Shown one piece after another: positions 7,310 through 15,700 of a stretch of DNA of 16,285 bases (its first letter is position 1; every line of letters begins with the position of its first letter). This stretch comes from JBJSXF01 sp046086225 (GTDB lineage Bacteria; Actinomycetota; Acidimicrobiia; IMCC26256; PALSA-610): assembly GCA_046086225.1 (NCBI GenBank), contig JBJSXF010000210.1, positions 1 to 16,285 on the forward strand. Direction: 5' to 3'. Position numbers and translations under genes: made by a program. Under the pieces are notes generated by a model, which was not told where the DNA came from, ran no database searches, and saw only the letters and a program-made list of their open reading frames with translations.

Positions 7310-7914
7310 GCGGCTCCGTCGCGATCGGCCGGGCGCAGGAGGGTGGGAGCCCGCCCGACCTCGAGCATCCGCCGGACGATCCGGCCGTGCCCGTCGGCCA
7401 GGCTCCGGTTCCCGGCCAACACCGCGAGATCGGCTCCGAGCTCGTCGACCGAGCCGCTCACGATGTCGACCACGCTGCCCACCCTGGCCTCGAGCCGCAT
7501 GCGGTGCGGCGGTGGCCCGGCCGATCGGCGGAGGAACTCCCGGGCCCACGCCTCGGTCTCGAACACCGGATGGTCACCGAACGGTGGGAGGTCCTCGGGC
7601 GGGAGCACGTGGAGCGCAACCACCTCCGGTCCGCCGTCGGCGCCGAGACGATCGATGAGCGAGGCGAGCGCCGCACTCTCACCCTCACCTTCGAGCGTGA
7701 CGAGCGCCCACTCGATCGGACGGTCCGTGCTCACCGGCGGCACGGCGAGCACCGCCCCGGGCAGCTCCTGGACCAATCGCAGGGCGACATGCCCGATCGG
7801 GCGCATTGAACTCACCGGACCGCGCGTGCCCACCGCGACCGCAACTGCTCCGACCTCGCGCTGGACGGCCGCGATCACGTCGGTGACCCGCGGCTCGGCC
7901 GCATCCCGCACCAC
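7285..7914 (-). pseudogene. Tandem universal-stress-protein-like gene, main open segment downstream of an in-frame TAG
   Basis: The open segment encodes about 209 residues from the first usable start, GTG 7914. It contains the end of one USP-like domain (VGAVAVAVGTRGPVSS, GHVALRLVQELPGAVLAVPP) and a complete second one (WALVTLEGEGESAALASLI, EVVALHVLPPEDLPPF, ADLAVLAGNRSLADGHGRIV, APTLLRPADRD), a two-domain USP layout seen in Actinobacteria. The nucleotide-binding loop (G-x2-G-x9-G-S/T) is not canonical. USP-like sequence continues upstream in the same frame through a TAG at 7980-7978, so the N-terminal portion is cut off. There is no clear Shine-Dalgarno before 7914. It may be a decaying gene, a truncated but expressed one, a readthrough case or a sequencing error. 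Confidence 0.6.
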
Positions 7915-7977
7915 GATCAGGACCCCGGCCGCCGAAGCCGTGGCCCGGGCCGTCGTCCCCGAGCCGTTCTCGCGGAC

Positions 7978-8061
7978 CTAAACCGCCACCGCCTCGGTGG
8001 CGAGCAACCGTGCGAGCCGGTCCGCTGCTTCCAAGACGGGGCGGGCCGTACACCGCGTCAC
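7978..8061 (-). pseudogene. N-terminal remnant of the USP-like gene, ending in an in-frame TAG
   Basis: From GTG 8061 the same frame as the 7285-7914 segment reads 27 codons (PVLEAADRLARLLATEAVAV at the end), then TAG as codon 28, then VRENGSGTTARATASAAGV. The usual USP pattern here is LA-x2-L-x-AE-VVAVHVRE-(D/N)G, so the stop falls exactly on the residue between AV and VRE. Codons in this stretch (TGT, TTG twice, GAA, GCA twice, GTT) are less GC-biased than in neighbouring genes, as expected for relaxed selection. A single C-to-T change (CAG to TAG) would explain the stop. Confidence 0.5.
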
Positions 8062-8089
8062 GGTACCGAGCAGGCCGCCCGGTACCGTG
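8059..8089. promoter_or_regulatory. Perfect 10-bp inverted repeat carrying symmetric divergent -10 elements
   Basis: CACGGTACCG (8059-8068) and CGGTACCGTG (8080-8089) are exact reverse complements separated by 11 bases, and each half itself contains the palindrome CGGTACCG. On the plus strand TACCGT (8083-8088) is a TANNNT -10 ending six bases before the rhomboid GTG (8095). On the minus strand the mirror TACCGT (8065-8060) ends six bases before a GTG at 8053, which is out of frame with the USP-like sequence. The repeat may be an operator, a pair of leaderless promoters, or both. Confidence 0.5.
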
Positions 8090-8094
8090 CGAAC

Positions 8095-8919
8095 GTGACT
8101 TCGGTGCCGCCCGAGACCTGTCCCCGGCATCCCGACCGGATCACCGGCCGCCACTGCACCCGCTGCGGTCGTCCCGCCTGCTCGACCTGTCTGCGCCAGG
8201 CTGCGGTCGGCGCCCACTGCGTCGATTGCGTCCGGGCCGAGGCCGGGAGCCCGGCCACGCGGGTCGCCACCCGGGTGCGGCGAACCGATCTCGTGGCGAC
8301 GAAGTCGATCATCGCGATCACCGTCGGCGCGTTCGTGCTCACCAGCGTGCTCGACGGTCGGGTCGACGGCCGGGGTCGGATCTCGGCCGACCTCGTGCTC
8401 TACGGACCGCTCGTGCACGCCGGAGAGTGGTGGCGCCTCCTCACCTCGTCGCTCGTGCACTTCGGCGTCATGCACCTCTTCTTCAACATGCTGCTGCTGT
8501 GGATCATCGGCGGCCTGCTCGAGCCGGCCACCGGTCCGTTGCGCTTCACGACGATCTACATCGTGTCGGTGCTTGCCGGATCGGCCGGAGCGCTCATCGC
8601 CTCGCCACTCATCCCGGCGGGCGGCGCCTCGGGGGGCGTGTTCGGGGTCGCGGCCGCGGCGACGATCGTGATGCAGCGCGCCGGTGTGCGCTTCTGGGAC
8701 ACCGGCTTCGGACCGCTCATCGTCATCAACCTGGTGCTCGACTTCTTCATCCCCGGCGTGTCGATCGCCGCGCACATCGGTGGGCTCGTCGGCGGCGGGC
8801 TCGCCACCCTGGCCCTCATGCGCGGCCGCCGCATGGGGCAGCCGGCGATCGGCGAGGCCGGAGCCGTGCTCGTCGGCGTGATCGCGATCGTGATCGCGTT
8901 GATCGCCGCCGCGCCCTGA
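8095..8919 (+). CDS. Rhomboid-family intramembrane serine protease with N-terminal B-box-like zinc finger
   Basis: A 274-residue protein. Residues 9-45 carry a Cys/His cluster (C9-x2-H12, C21-x2-C24, C29-x2-C32, H41-C42-x2-C45) typical of the B-box-like zinc finger fused to actinobacterial rhomboids. Residues 70-272 are a six- to seven-helix membrane core with EWWRLLTS, the oxyanion-site H127-x3-N131 (HLFFN), the nucleophile S179 in GGASGGVFG and catalytic H227 in AAHIGG, so the enzyme should be active. Rhomboids cleave transmembrane helices within the membrane; the substrate is unknown here. The start is GTG 8095. It has no Shine-Dalgarno and a -10-like TACCGT six bases upstream, so leaderless initiation is likely. 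It is divergent from the interrupted USP-like gene. Confidence 0.92.
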   Translation: MTSVPPETCPRHPDRITGRHCTRCGRPACSTCLRQAAVGAHCVDCVRAEAGSPATRVATRVRRTDLVATKSIIAITVGAFVLTSVLDGRVDGRGRISADLVLYGPLVHAGEWWRLLTSSLVHFGVMHLFFNMLLLWIIGGLLEPATGPLRFTTIYIVSVLAGSAGALIASPLIPAGGASGGVFGVAAAATIVMQRAGVRFWDTGFGPLIVINLVLDFFIPGVSIAAHIGGLVGGGLATLALMRGRRMGQPAIGEAGAVLVGVIAIVIALIAAAP

Positions 8920-8962
8920 CTCGACACCGATCGCTCACCGGCCGCGCGCACCCGGCTCGGCA

Positions 8963-10183
8963 TCACTCGGCGGGCAGCAGCTCCACGGTGCCGGTGTCGT
9001 CATCGGCAATGAGCCGGTAGCCGCACTGCCGGGCCAGCTCGGCGCGCCCCTCCCACGGCCCGGTCGCCAGGATCTCGTCCCCCGCGGCCAGGCGGATCCG
9101 CCGCGGTCGGTAGAAGTAACTGCCATCGCGCCGAATGGCGAGCAGGTGGAAGCCGGTGTCGTCACCGACCCGGCCCGAGGTGATCTCCTCGCCGTCGAGC
9201 GCGCTGGCGGCGGCAACCGGGAACTGCACGAAGACCTCATCGGTGTCACCCAACGCCGCCGCGAGCACCGGATGCATCTCCTCCTCGGCTTCGACCAACC
9301 ACACGAGCTGCTGGGCCGCGTCACCGACCTCCTCCGACGCGTTGCCCAGGTGGAGCAGGCCGCGTAGCCCGGAGGGGTCGACGGTCTCGGCCCCGGCCCG
9401 CAGCACCCAGAGCTCGAGCTGCTCGCACATCTCGTCGAGCCGGTCCTCGAGCTGGCTTACCTCGGCGGCCAGACCCTGATCGGCGAGGAGGAGCGCGCTG
9501 TACGCGAGCCCCACCGCTGCCTCCGAGACGTTTTTCATCTCGACGAGCACGTCGACCGCTCGGTCGAGGTCGGACAGCGCCGGGGCATCGGTCGGCGCTG
9601 CGGGCCGCCACTCGGGAGCCCCCGCAAGCTCCCGCACCTCCCCGATCCCCTCGGGTGGACCCCGCAGGATGAGCACGTCCTCGGCGAGCGCGAGCTCGTC
9701 GCCGTCGGGATCGACGACCCAGTCGCGCCCCCGCCGCAAGGCCACCACCCGCATGCCGGTGTCCGTCGGCAGTTCGGCCGCCTCGAGCGTGCGTCCGGCG
9801 AGCCGGGAGCCGGGCCGAACCCGCACCCGGTGGGAGACCTCCTCCGCGTTGGCGAGGTCGCCGACCAGCCCAGCCGGGATGCCGAGCCGGTGGGTGACGA
9901 CCCGCGAAATGTCGACCGCCGCATTGGCGAGCCGTTCGATCGCCGAGACCACGTGGAGGACGCTCGCGATCTGATCGGCGTCGCGCTTCGAGCGGCCGGC
10001 AAGCACGCACACCGCCCGCATCTCGTGGGTGAGCCCGGTGAGCCGGGTCTCGAGCTCGCGCACCTCGTCCGCCATGCGCTCATCGGAGAAGAACAAGGCC
10101 GCGTAGCCGAGGTCGACCATGAGCTCGGAGGTGTCCTTGGCCTCCGAGAGCATCTCCTTGAGATTGCGGGGTTTGTCGTCCAT
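8963..10183 (-). CDS. Duplicated PhoU-RCK_C (TrkA-C) cation-transport regulator
   Basis: A 406-residue soluble protein built of two copies of a PhoU-like helical bundle plus an RCK_C/TrkA-C domain. Copy 1 has the helical part at about 5-110 (KEMLSEAKDTSELMVDLGYAAL) and RCK_C at about 118-195 (VRVRPGSRLAGRTLEA to LALAEDVLILRGP). Copy 2 has the helical part at about 208-310 (VLVEMKNVSEAAVGLAYSALL) and RCK_C at about 318-405 (IRLAAGDEILATGPWEGRAEL). RCK_C domains bind ions or nucleotides and gate cation transporters. The gene starts 18 bases after the MgtE-type transporter stop and must be in its operon, so it probably regulates that transporter. It has no channel domain or NAD-binding RCK_N. 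Its Shine-Dalgarno is weak (GGAG, 12 bases upstream). Confidence 0.8.
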   Translation of the reverse strand: MDDKPRNLKEMLSEAKDTSELMVDLGYAALFFSDERMADEVRELETRLTGLTHEMRAVCVLAGRSKRDADQIASVLHVVSAIERLANAAVDISRVVTHRLGIPAGLVGDLANAEEVSHRVRVRPGSRLAGRTLEAAELPTDTGMRVVALRRGRDWVVDPDGDELALAEDVLILRGPPEGIGEVRELAGAPEWRPAAPTDAPALSDLDRAVDVLVEMKNVSEAAVGLAYSALLLADQGLAAEVSQLEDRLDEMCEQLELWVLRAGAETVDPSGLRGLLHLGNASEEVGDAAQQLVWLVEAEEEMHPVLAAALGDTDEVFVQFPVAAASALDGEEITSGRVGDDTGFHLLAIRRDGSYFYRPRRIRLAAGDEILATGPWEGRAELARQCGYRLIADDDTGTVELLPAE

Positions 10184-10201
10184 CAGGCGGTTCGCTCCGG
10201 G

Positions 10202-11440
10202 TCAGGTGAGCCCGAGCGCCACGATCGCCAGGATAAGCGACAGCACGCCGAGCAGGTCGAGGGTCGAGGACACGATCGGGATTCCGTGGTTGTCGGGATC
10301 GAGGCCGAAGCGGTAAGTCGCGACGGCGGCGTGGAAGCCGACAAGCACGGCGCCCAGGGTGGCGAGGACGCCCGCCAGCAGGGCGACGCCGAGCATCGCC
10401 AGCCAGCCCGGGCTCGCCTGCCCGAGGAGGTGCGCGGCCAACGTCGCCGAGAGCCCGAGGCAGGTGAACACGGGGAGCGCGTAGCACCCGACGAGCATGA
10501 TGTCCTCGGCGGCATGGCGCAGGCGCGGTCGTCCCTCACCGAGCGTGCCCAGGTGGAGTCGGGTCGACACCCGAGCGGCGAGGATCGAGCCGAGCGACCC
10601 GGAATCCTCGAGGAACCCGGGAACGAGCACGAGCAGGGCCGGATAGGCGATGAACGCGTCGAGGCGCCGTTCGATCGTCATGCCCGCAACGAGATCGACG
10701 AGACCCGCCGCGACGAGGATCGGCAGCGACTCGACCACCACCCGGCGCAGGATCGGCAGACCGCGGGCTCGGAGGGCCACGACCAGCACGCCGACCGCCA
10801 GCGCGATCGAAGCGACGGCAAGTACCGGCGTGAGCACGGGCACGCCGAGGAGGTACGTGGCGAGGAACAAGCTCGGGAGCGTCACCATGTCGCCGGCGGC
10901 GGTCACGATGGGCGCCGAGACGTTGTCGAGGTCGAGCTCGCGGCGCGCACAGAACCCCGCGACCGCGACGGTGATGCCGAGGACGACCACCGCCGAGAGA
11001 CACGCGCCGACGACCGAGACGACCATGAAGTCGAAGACCGAGATCGTCGGGCCGTGCCCGAACGCCACCGACACCACCTCGGCGAGCACCGCGAGTACGG
11101 CCGCCACCACCACCGACGACACCATCGCCGCTGCCGCGTTCTGGCCGGCTTCGGTCTCGACCCGGTTCGACCACCGGAACGTGCCCGCGTGGATCTGGGT
11201 GCCGAGGCGGCTGCCGAGCGCGCCGAAGACGTTGCCCCGCATGCCGATCGCGGCCGGAATGAGGACGATGAGCCCGGGCAGCGCCTCGAGCGTGCCGGTG
11301 ATCGAGCCGAGGGTGACGCCGGTGACGAGGCTGCCGACGGAGGAGATCAGGAGCGCGATGAAGCCCGCCCGGACCCCGGGAAGGTCTGCGCGGATGAGCG
11401 CGACGAAACGACCGCCGATGCGGCGGGGGGTTCGGGCCAT
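10202..11440 (-). CDS. SLC41/MgtE-type divalent cation (Mg2+) transporter, duplicated membrane domain
   Basis: A 412-residue integral membrane protein with two copies of the MgtE/SLC41 membrane domain and no cytoplasmic CBS domains, as in eukaryotic SLC41 and short prokaryotic forms. Copy 1 has MRGNVFGALGSRLGTQIHAG (residues 67-86) and DLDNVSAPIVTAAGD (D170-D184). Copy 2 has FLEDSGSLGSILAARVSTRL (277-296) and DPDNHGIPIVSSTLD (D381-D395). D184 and D395 correspond to the central ion-coordinating Asp of MgtE. It should move Mg2+ or a similar ion across the inner membrane. The start is ATG 11440, since an in-frame stop lies 18 bases upstream. It has no Shine-Dalgarno, and the only good one nearby serves an overlapping upstream ORF. 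The PhoU-RCK gene follows. Confidence 0.88.
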   Translation of the reverse strand: MARTPRRIGGRFVALIRADLPGVRAGFIALLISSVGSLVTGVTLGSITGTLEALPGLIVLIPAAIGMRGNVFGALGSRLGTQIHAGTFRWSNRVETEAGQNAAAAMVSSVVVAAVLAVLAEVVSVAFGHGPTISVFDFMVVSVVGACLSAVVVLGITVAVAGFCARRELDLDNVSAPIVTAAGDMVTLPSLFLATYLLGVPVLTPVLAVASIALAVGVLVVALRARGLPILRRVVVESLPILVAAGLVDLVAGMTIERRLDAFIAYPALLVLVPGFLEDSGSLGSILAARVSTRLHLGTLGEGRPRLRHAAEDIMLVGCYALPVFTCLGLSATLAAHLLGQASPGWLAMLGVALLAGVLATLGAVLVGFHAAVATYRFGLDPDNHGIPIVSSTLDLLGVLSLILAIVALGLT

Positions 11441-11463
11441 GGGGTACTCGGCGGCTCAGCCAT
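11347..11463 (-). CDS. Candidate proline-rich leader ORF overlapping the start of the Mg2+ transporter gene
   Basis: ATG 11463 has the best ribosome-binding site in the region (GGAGGG at 11475-11470, six-base spacing). It opens a 38-codon ORF beginning MAEPPSTPWPEPPAA, with six prolines in the first 13 residues and two Glu-Pro-Pro runs. The transporter ATG (11440) lies 23 bases inside it in another frame, so the two cannot be translated by the same ribosome pass. The arrangement and composition recall MgtL of Salmonella (MEPDPTPLP), a leader peptide whose translation senses Mg2+. Whether it is translated is not known; the 3' two thirds overlap transporter codons and may be meaningless. Confidence 0.4.
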   Translation of the reverse strand: MAEPPSTPWPEPPAASAVVSSRSSAQTFPGSGRASSRS

Positions 11464-11492
11464 TCGGGTCCCTCCGGAAGCAGCAGAGGTTA
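11464..11492 (-). promoter_or_regulatory. -10-like element and Shine-Dalgarno ahead of the transporter/leader ORF
   Basis: TAACCT (11492-11487) fits TANNNT and GGAGGG (11475-11470) follows. Transcription would start near 11480, giving a leader of about 17 bases before ATG 11463 and 40 before ATG 11440. The whole gap to the amidohydrolase stop is 74 bases, too short for a Mg2+ M-box riboswitch. No convincing -35 is visible. Confidence 0.4.
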
Positions 11493-11514
11493 CCCCGTAG
11501 CCCGCAGCGCCGGT

Positions 11515-12633
11515 TCAGACGGGTAGCGAGTAGAGCTCGGCCGCGTTGTCGTGCAGGATCCGGCGCCGCACCGACTCGTCGAGATGGGCGGCGTGCTCAG
11601 CGAGCAGCCGCGGGCTCTCGGGCCAGGTCGAGTCGCTGTGCGGGAAGTCGTTCGCCCACATGAGCCGCTCGGGATTCATGAGCTCAGCGGTGCGGAAGGC
11701 CACCCAGTCGTCCTGGAAGGTCAGGTACACGTTGTCGGCGAACCACTCGCTCGGCCGTCGGGAGAGCTCACCCGCGGTGAGCCAGTTGCGGTGCCGGTCG
11801 TAGCCGTGGTCGGCGCGGTACATCCAGTGCGGCGCCCAGCCCGCGTCGGCCTCGACGCACACGATCCGCAGATCGGGATGCCGCTCGAACACGGCGCCGA
11901 ACACGAGGGTGCCGATGATGTCTTGGTTGGCCCGCACGATCGACATGAACGAGTTGAGGCGCGGCCCCCGCACGTGGTCGGCCCCGGGCGTGTCGGAGCG
12001 GCTGGTCAGGATGTGGAACGAGGGCGGGAGCCCGAGATCGACGATCGCCGCCCAGAGCTCGTCGTACATCGGGTCGTCGTAGTCGGCCTGGGGCGGGAGT
12101 CCGGGGAGCATGACGCCCCGGAGCCCGAGGGCCTTCATCTCCTCGATGTCGCGCACCCCCTCGGCCGGCGTACGCAGCGCGGTCTGTCCGACCCCGAGGA
12201 GCCGATCGGGCGCGGTCGCGCAGAACTCGGCGATCCAGCGGTTGTACGCGGCGAAGCACGCGTGCTGGTAGTCGACGTCCCGCAGGTTGCAGAGCAACAT
12301 CCCGACGGTGGGATAGATGACCTCGGCGATGACCCCGTCGAGGTCCTGGTCGGCGAGGCGGGCGACGGGATTCCAGCCGCCGGGCCAGAGGTCCTCCCAG
12401 CGCTTGCCGGTGTCGAGCCGCACCTCCTCGACCGGACGACCGGCCGCAGCCGCGAGCCAGAACGGCACGAGCGACTTCCCGCCGTCGATGAGCATCACGT
12501 CCCCGAGGGTGTCGTGGTGGTGCAGACGCGGCGCCCGGTCGCGGAACTTCGGATCGATGCGATCGATGTAGGTGTCGGGCGGCTCGGTGACGTGGGAGTC
12601 GGCGGAAATGCAGGGTCCGACGGTCGTGAGCAC
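11515..12633 (-). CDS. Amidohydrolase-2 (ACMSD-like) metal-dependent hydrolase
   Basis: A 372-residue TIM-barrel enzyme of the amidohydrolase-2 family. SADSHVTEP (residues 10-18) holds the D-x-H metal motif. FHILTS supplies a metal His, IVCVEADAGWAPHWMYRAD is the conserved strand 6 region, and MWANDFPHSDSTWPES holds the catalytic Asp near the C-terminus. Relatives are annotated as decarboxylases or hydrolases of aromatic and other carboxylates and are abundant in Actinobacteria; the substrate cannot be deduced. The start is GTG 12633 with a strong Shine-Dalgarno (GAGGAGG) about five bases upstream. It lies between dnaE2 and the transporter on the same strand, but the 72- and 74-base gaps suggest separate transcription. 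Confidence 0.85.
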   Translation of the reverse strand: MLTTVGPCISADSHVTEPPDTYIDRIDPKFRDRAPRLHHHDTLGDVMLIDGGKSLVPFWLAAAAGRPVEEVRLDTGKRWEDLWPGGWNPVARLADQDLDGVIAEVIYPTVGMLLCNLRDVDYQHACFAAYNRWIAEFCATAPDRLLGVGQTALRTPAEGVRDIEEMKALGLRGVMLPGLPPQADYDDPMYDELWAAIVDLGLPPSFHILTSRSDTPGADHVRGPRLNSFMSIVRANQDIIGTLVFGAVFERHPDLRIVCVEADAGWAPHWMYRADHGYDRHRNWLTAGELSRRPSEWFADNVYLTFQDDWVAFRTAELMNPERLMWANDFPHSDSTWPESPRLLAEHAAHLDESVRRRILHDNAAELYSLPV

Positions 12634-12657
12634 GGGGCCTCCTCGGGTGGAAGCGTG

Positions 12658-12680
12658 ATTGTCGCACGCCCCGGCGGGGC
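12658..12680 (-). promoter_or_regulatory. Hairpin and -10-like element between dnaE2 and the amidohydrolase gene
   Basis: GCCCC-GGC-GGGGC (12668-12680) can form a small GC hairpin about 25 bases past the dnaE2 stop, a possible weak terminator. GACAAT (12663-12658), the same hexamer seen before the cyclase gene, could be the -10 for the amidohydrolase mRNA with a leader of roughly 18-20 bases. Both calls are weak. Confidence 0.25.
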
Positions 12681-12705
12681 CGCGCCCGGACCCGTCGGAG
12701 CCGGT

Positions 12706-15700
12706 TCAGCGGAAGTCGCGGGAACGCAGCGTGTCGACCGGGAGGCCGGGGAGGCGGGCGATGCGGGCCGCAACGAGGTTGACCACCCCCTGATGCCGTT
12801 CGAGGACCCCCCGCACCCGCAGGGCCGGGGCCCCCCGGGCCACCGGACGGAACCGCTTCCAGACCCCGGGCGGACAGATCACGTTGACGAGGCCGGTCTC
12901 GTCCTCCAAGTTGAGGAACACCGTGCCCTTCGCGGTCGACGGCTGCTGACGGTGCGTCACCACCCCGGCCACCTCCACCACCGAGCGATCGGGCCGGTCG
13001 CGCAGCTCGGCCACAGTGACGAGGCCGTGCGCCGCGAGCTCGGCCCGCACCAGCTCGGTGGGGTGCTTGCCCACCGAGAGGCCCATCGCCCACAGGTCGG
13101 CCCGCACCGTCTCGGCCTCGGTGAGGCCGGGGAGCGCCGGAGCGTCCGCCCCGGTGACGATGCCGGGCAGGGTCTCGACCACCGTGCCGTCGGCCCGGGC
13201 CCGGGGACGCGCCGCACCGTACGCGCCCGCCGCCCACAGGTCGGCCCGGCGGGAGCGGCCGAAGCACTGCTCGAACGCGCCGGCGGTGGCGAGCGCCTCG
13301 AGCTGATCGACGGTCGCGCCGGTGCGGCGCACGAAGTCGTCGAGGTCCGCGAACGGCGCGACGGCGCGCTCGTCGTCGATGCGGTCGAGGAGCGCGTCGT
13401 GGAGGCCGCGCACGGTGCGCAAGCCCAACCGCACCGCGAGGTGCGACGGCTCACCGTGGTAGCCCCGCACCGGCGAGCCCACCGGCGCGACCCCGAGCGG
13501 TCGGGGCTCGAGGACCGCGTCGCGGCGCGACGCGTTGCAGTCGGGCCCGAGCACGTGCACCCCGTGCCGTCGGGCGTCGCGCACGATGGTGTGCGGCGAG
13601 TAGAAGCCGAGGGGCTGCGCGTTGAGCAGCGCCGCCGCGAACTCGGCCGGGTAGTGGTACTTCACCCACGAGCTCGCGTACACGAGGTAGGCGAAGCTCA
13701 CCGAGTGGCTCTCGGGGAATCCGAAGGCCGCGAACGCCTCGAGCTTGTCGGCGATCGCGGCGGCCGCCTCGCCGGTGATGCCCCGTTCGGCCATGCCCGC
13801 CATGAGCCGCTCGTGCATGCGCGCCATGCGGGCCCGACTGCGCTTGGCCCCCATCGCCTGACGGAGCTCGTCGGCCTCGGCTGCGGTGAACCCGGCGCAG
13901 TCGACCGCGAGCTGCATGAGCTGTTCCTGGAACAACGGCACGCCGAGAGTCTTGGCCAACGCACCCTCGGCGAGCGGGTGCGGGTAGTCGACCTCCTCCT
14001 CGCCGTTGCGGCGCCGCAGGTAGGGGTGCACCGAGCCGCCCTGGATCGGCCCGGGCCGGATGAGCGCAACCTCGACGACCAGGTCGTAGAAGCACCGGGG
14101 CCGCAGCCGCGGCAGCGTCGCCATCTGAGCCCGACTCTCGACCTGGAACACCCCGACGGTGTCGGCCGCGCAGAGCAGGTCGTAGACGGCATCTTCCTGG
14201 GGGATCGTCGCCAGATCGACATCTACACCCTCGTACTCGCGGATGAGATCGACCGCGAGGTGCAGCATCGTGAGCATCCCGAGGCCGAGCAGGTCGAACT
14301 TCACGAGCCCGGCCGACGCGCAGTCGTCCTTGTCCCACTGGAGCACCGACCGGCCCTCCATGCGGGCCCACTCGACCGGGCAGAACTCGACGAGCGGACG
14401 GTCGGCCATGACCATGCCGCCCGAGTGGATGCCGAGGTGCCGGGGGAAGTCGATCACCTCGGCCGCGAGCTCGAGCGCGAGGGGCGGGATCGCGGGCGGC
14501 CGGGCATCCGAACCGCCGGCACCCGCGACGAGATCGGCGAACGCCTCGGCCCCACCCGCCCACCGATCGACCCACCGTCCGAGCGCATCAGCCTGGCCCG
14601 GGGCGACGCCGACCGCTTTGGCCATGTCGCGCAGCGCGCTGCGGGGTCGGTAGGTGATGACGTTGGCGACCTGGGCGGCCCGGTCGCGGCCGTAGCGCTC
14701 GTAGACGTACTGGATGACCTCTTCGCGGCGACGGTGCTCGATATCGAGATCGATGTCGGGCGGACCTTCGCGCTCGGGCGAGAGGAACCGTTCGAAGAGC
14801 AGGCCGAGCGCGACCGCGTCGGCCCGGGTGACCCCGAGGGCGTAGCAGACCGCGCTGTTCGCCGCGCTCCCCCGCCCCTGGCAGTAGATGTCGGAGCGCC
14901 GGCAGAACTCCACGATGTCGTGCAGCACGAGGAAGTAGCCGGGGAAGCCGAGCTGCTCGATGACGTCGAGCTCGTAGGCGATCTGCCGCTCCGCCTCGGC
15001 GTGGTCGGGGTGCGCGGGCGGGTAGCGCACGGCCGCCCCGCGCCGCACGAGCTCGCGCAGCCACGACATCTCGTCATGACCGGACGGCACCGGCGCGTCA
15101 GGCAGACGGGGTGCGGCGAGCCGGAGGTCGAACGCGCACGCGGCGGCTATGACCGCGCTGCGCTCGACCGCGCCCGGCCAACGGGCGAAGCGCCGGGCCT
15201 GCTCGGCCGGTGACCGCAGGTGGGCGAACGGAGCGGCCGGGAGCCAGGCGTCCATCTCGTCGAGCGGGCGCCGGGCCCGGACCGCGGCGAGGGCCTGGGC
15301 GAGCGGACGTCGGGCCGGCACCGCGTAGTGGACGTTGTTGGTGGCGACGACCTCGACCCCGACGTCCCGCGCGCACCGGGCGAGGGCATCGCTGCGGTGC
15401 CGGTCGAGCGGATCGCCGTGGTCCCAGAGCTCGACGAGCACGCGGTCGCGACCGAACGCGTCGACGATGCGGCGCAGCGCCCGCTCGGCCGCGGCGGGGC
15501 CGTCGCGCACCAGCGCCGCAGGCACCGCGCCCTTGCGACAACCGGTGAGCACGAACCAGCGATCGTTCTCTGCGCTCGGGGCGTGCCCGTGCACGGCCGC
15601 GCGGGCCGCGTCGGCGAGCTGGGCGAGCGACACGCGCGGCCCGCCTTTCTCCCCCCGCAGCTGGGCCTCGCTGATCGCCCGGGCCAACCGGGCGTAGCCG

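Noticed and set aside
9830..11500. 556-codon plus-strand open frame over the PhoU-RCK and transporter genes
   Set aside because: The translation is Asp/Arg/His-rich noise, antisense to two proteins with clear domains.
11441..11514. M-box (Mg2+) riboswitch upstream of the transporter
   Set aside because: Only 74 bases separate the genes, too few for the M-box fold, and no matching helices are seen.
11551..15213. 1220-codon plus-strand open frame over the amidohydrolase and dnaE2 genes
   Set aside because: It is antisense to catalytically complete proteins and shows the typical mirror composition of GC-rich coding strands; no domain is visible.
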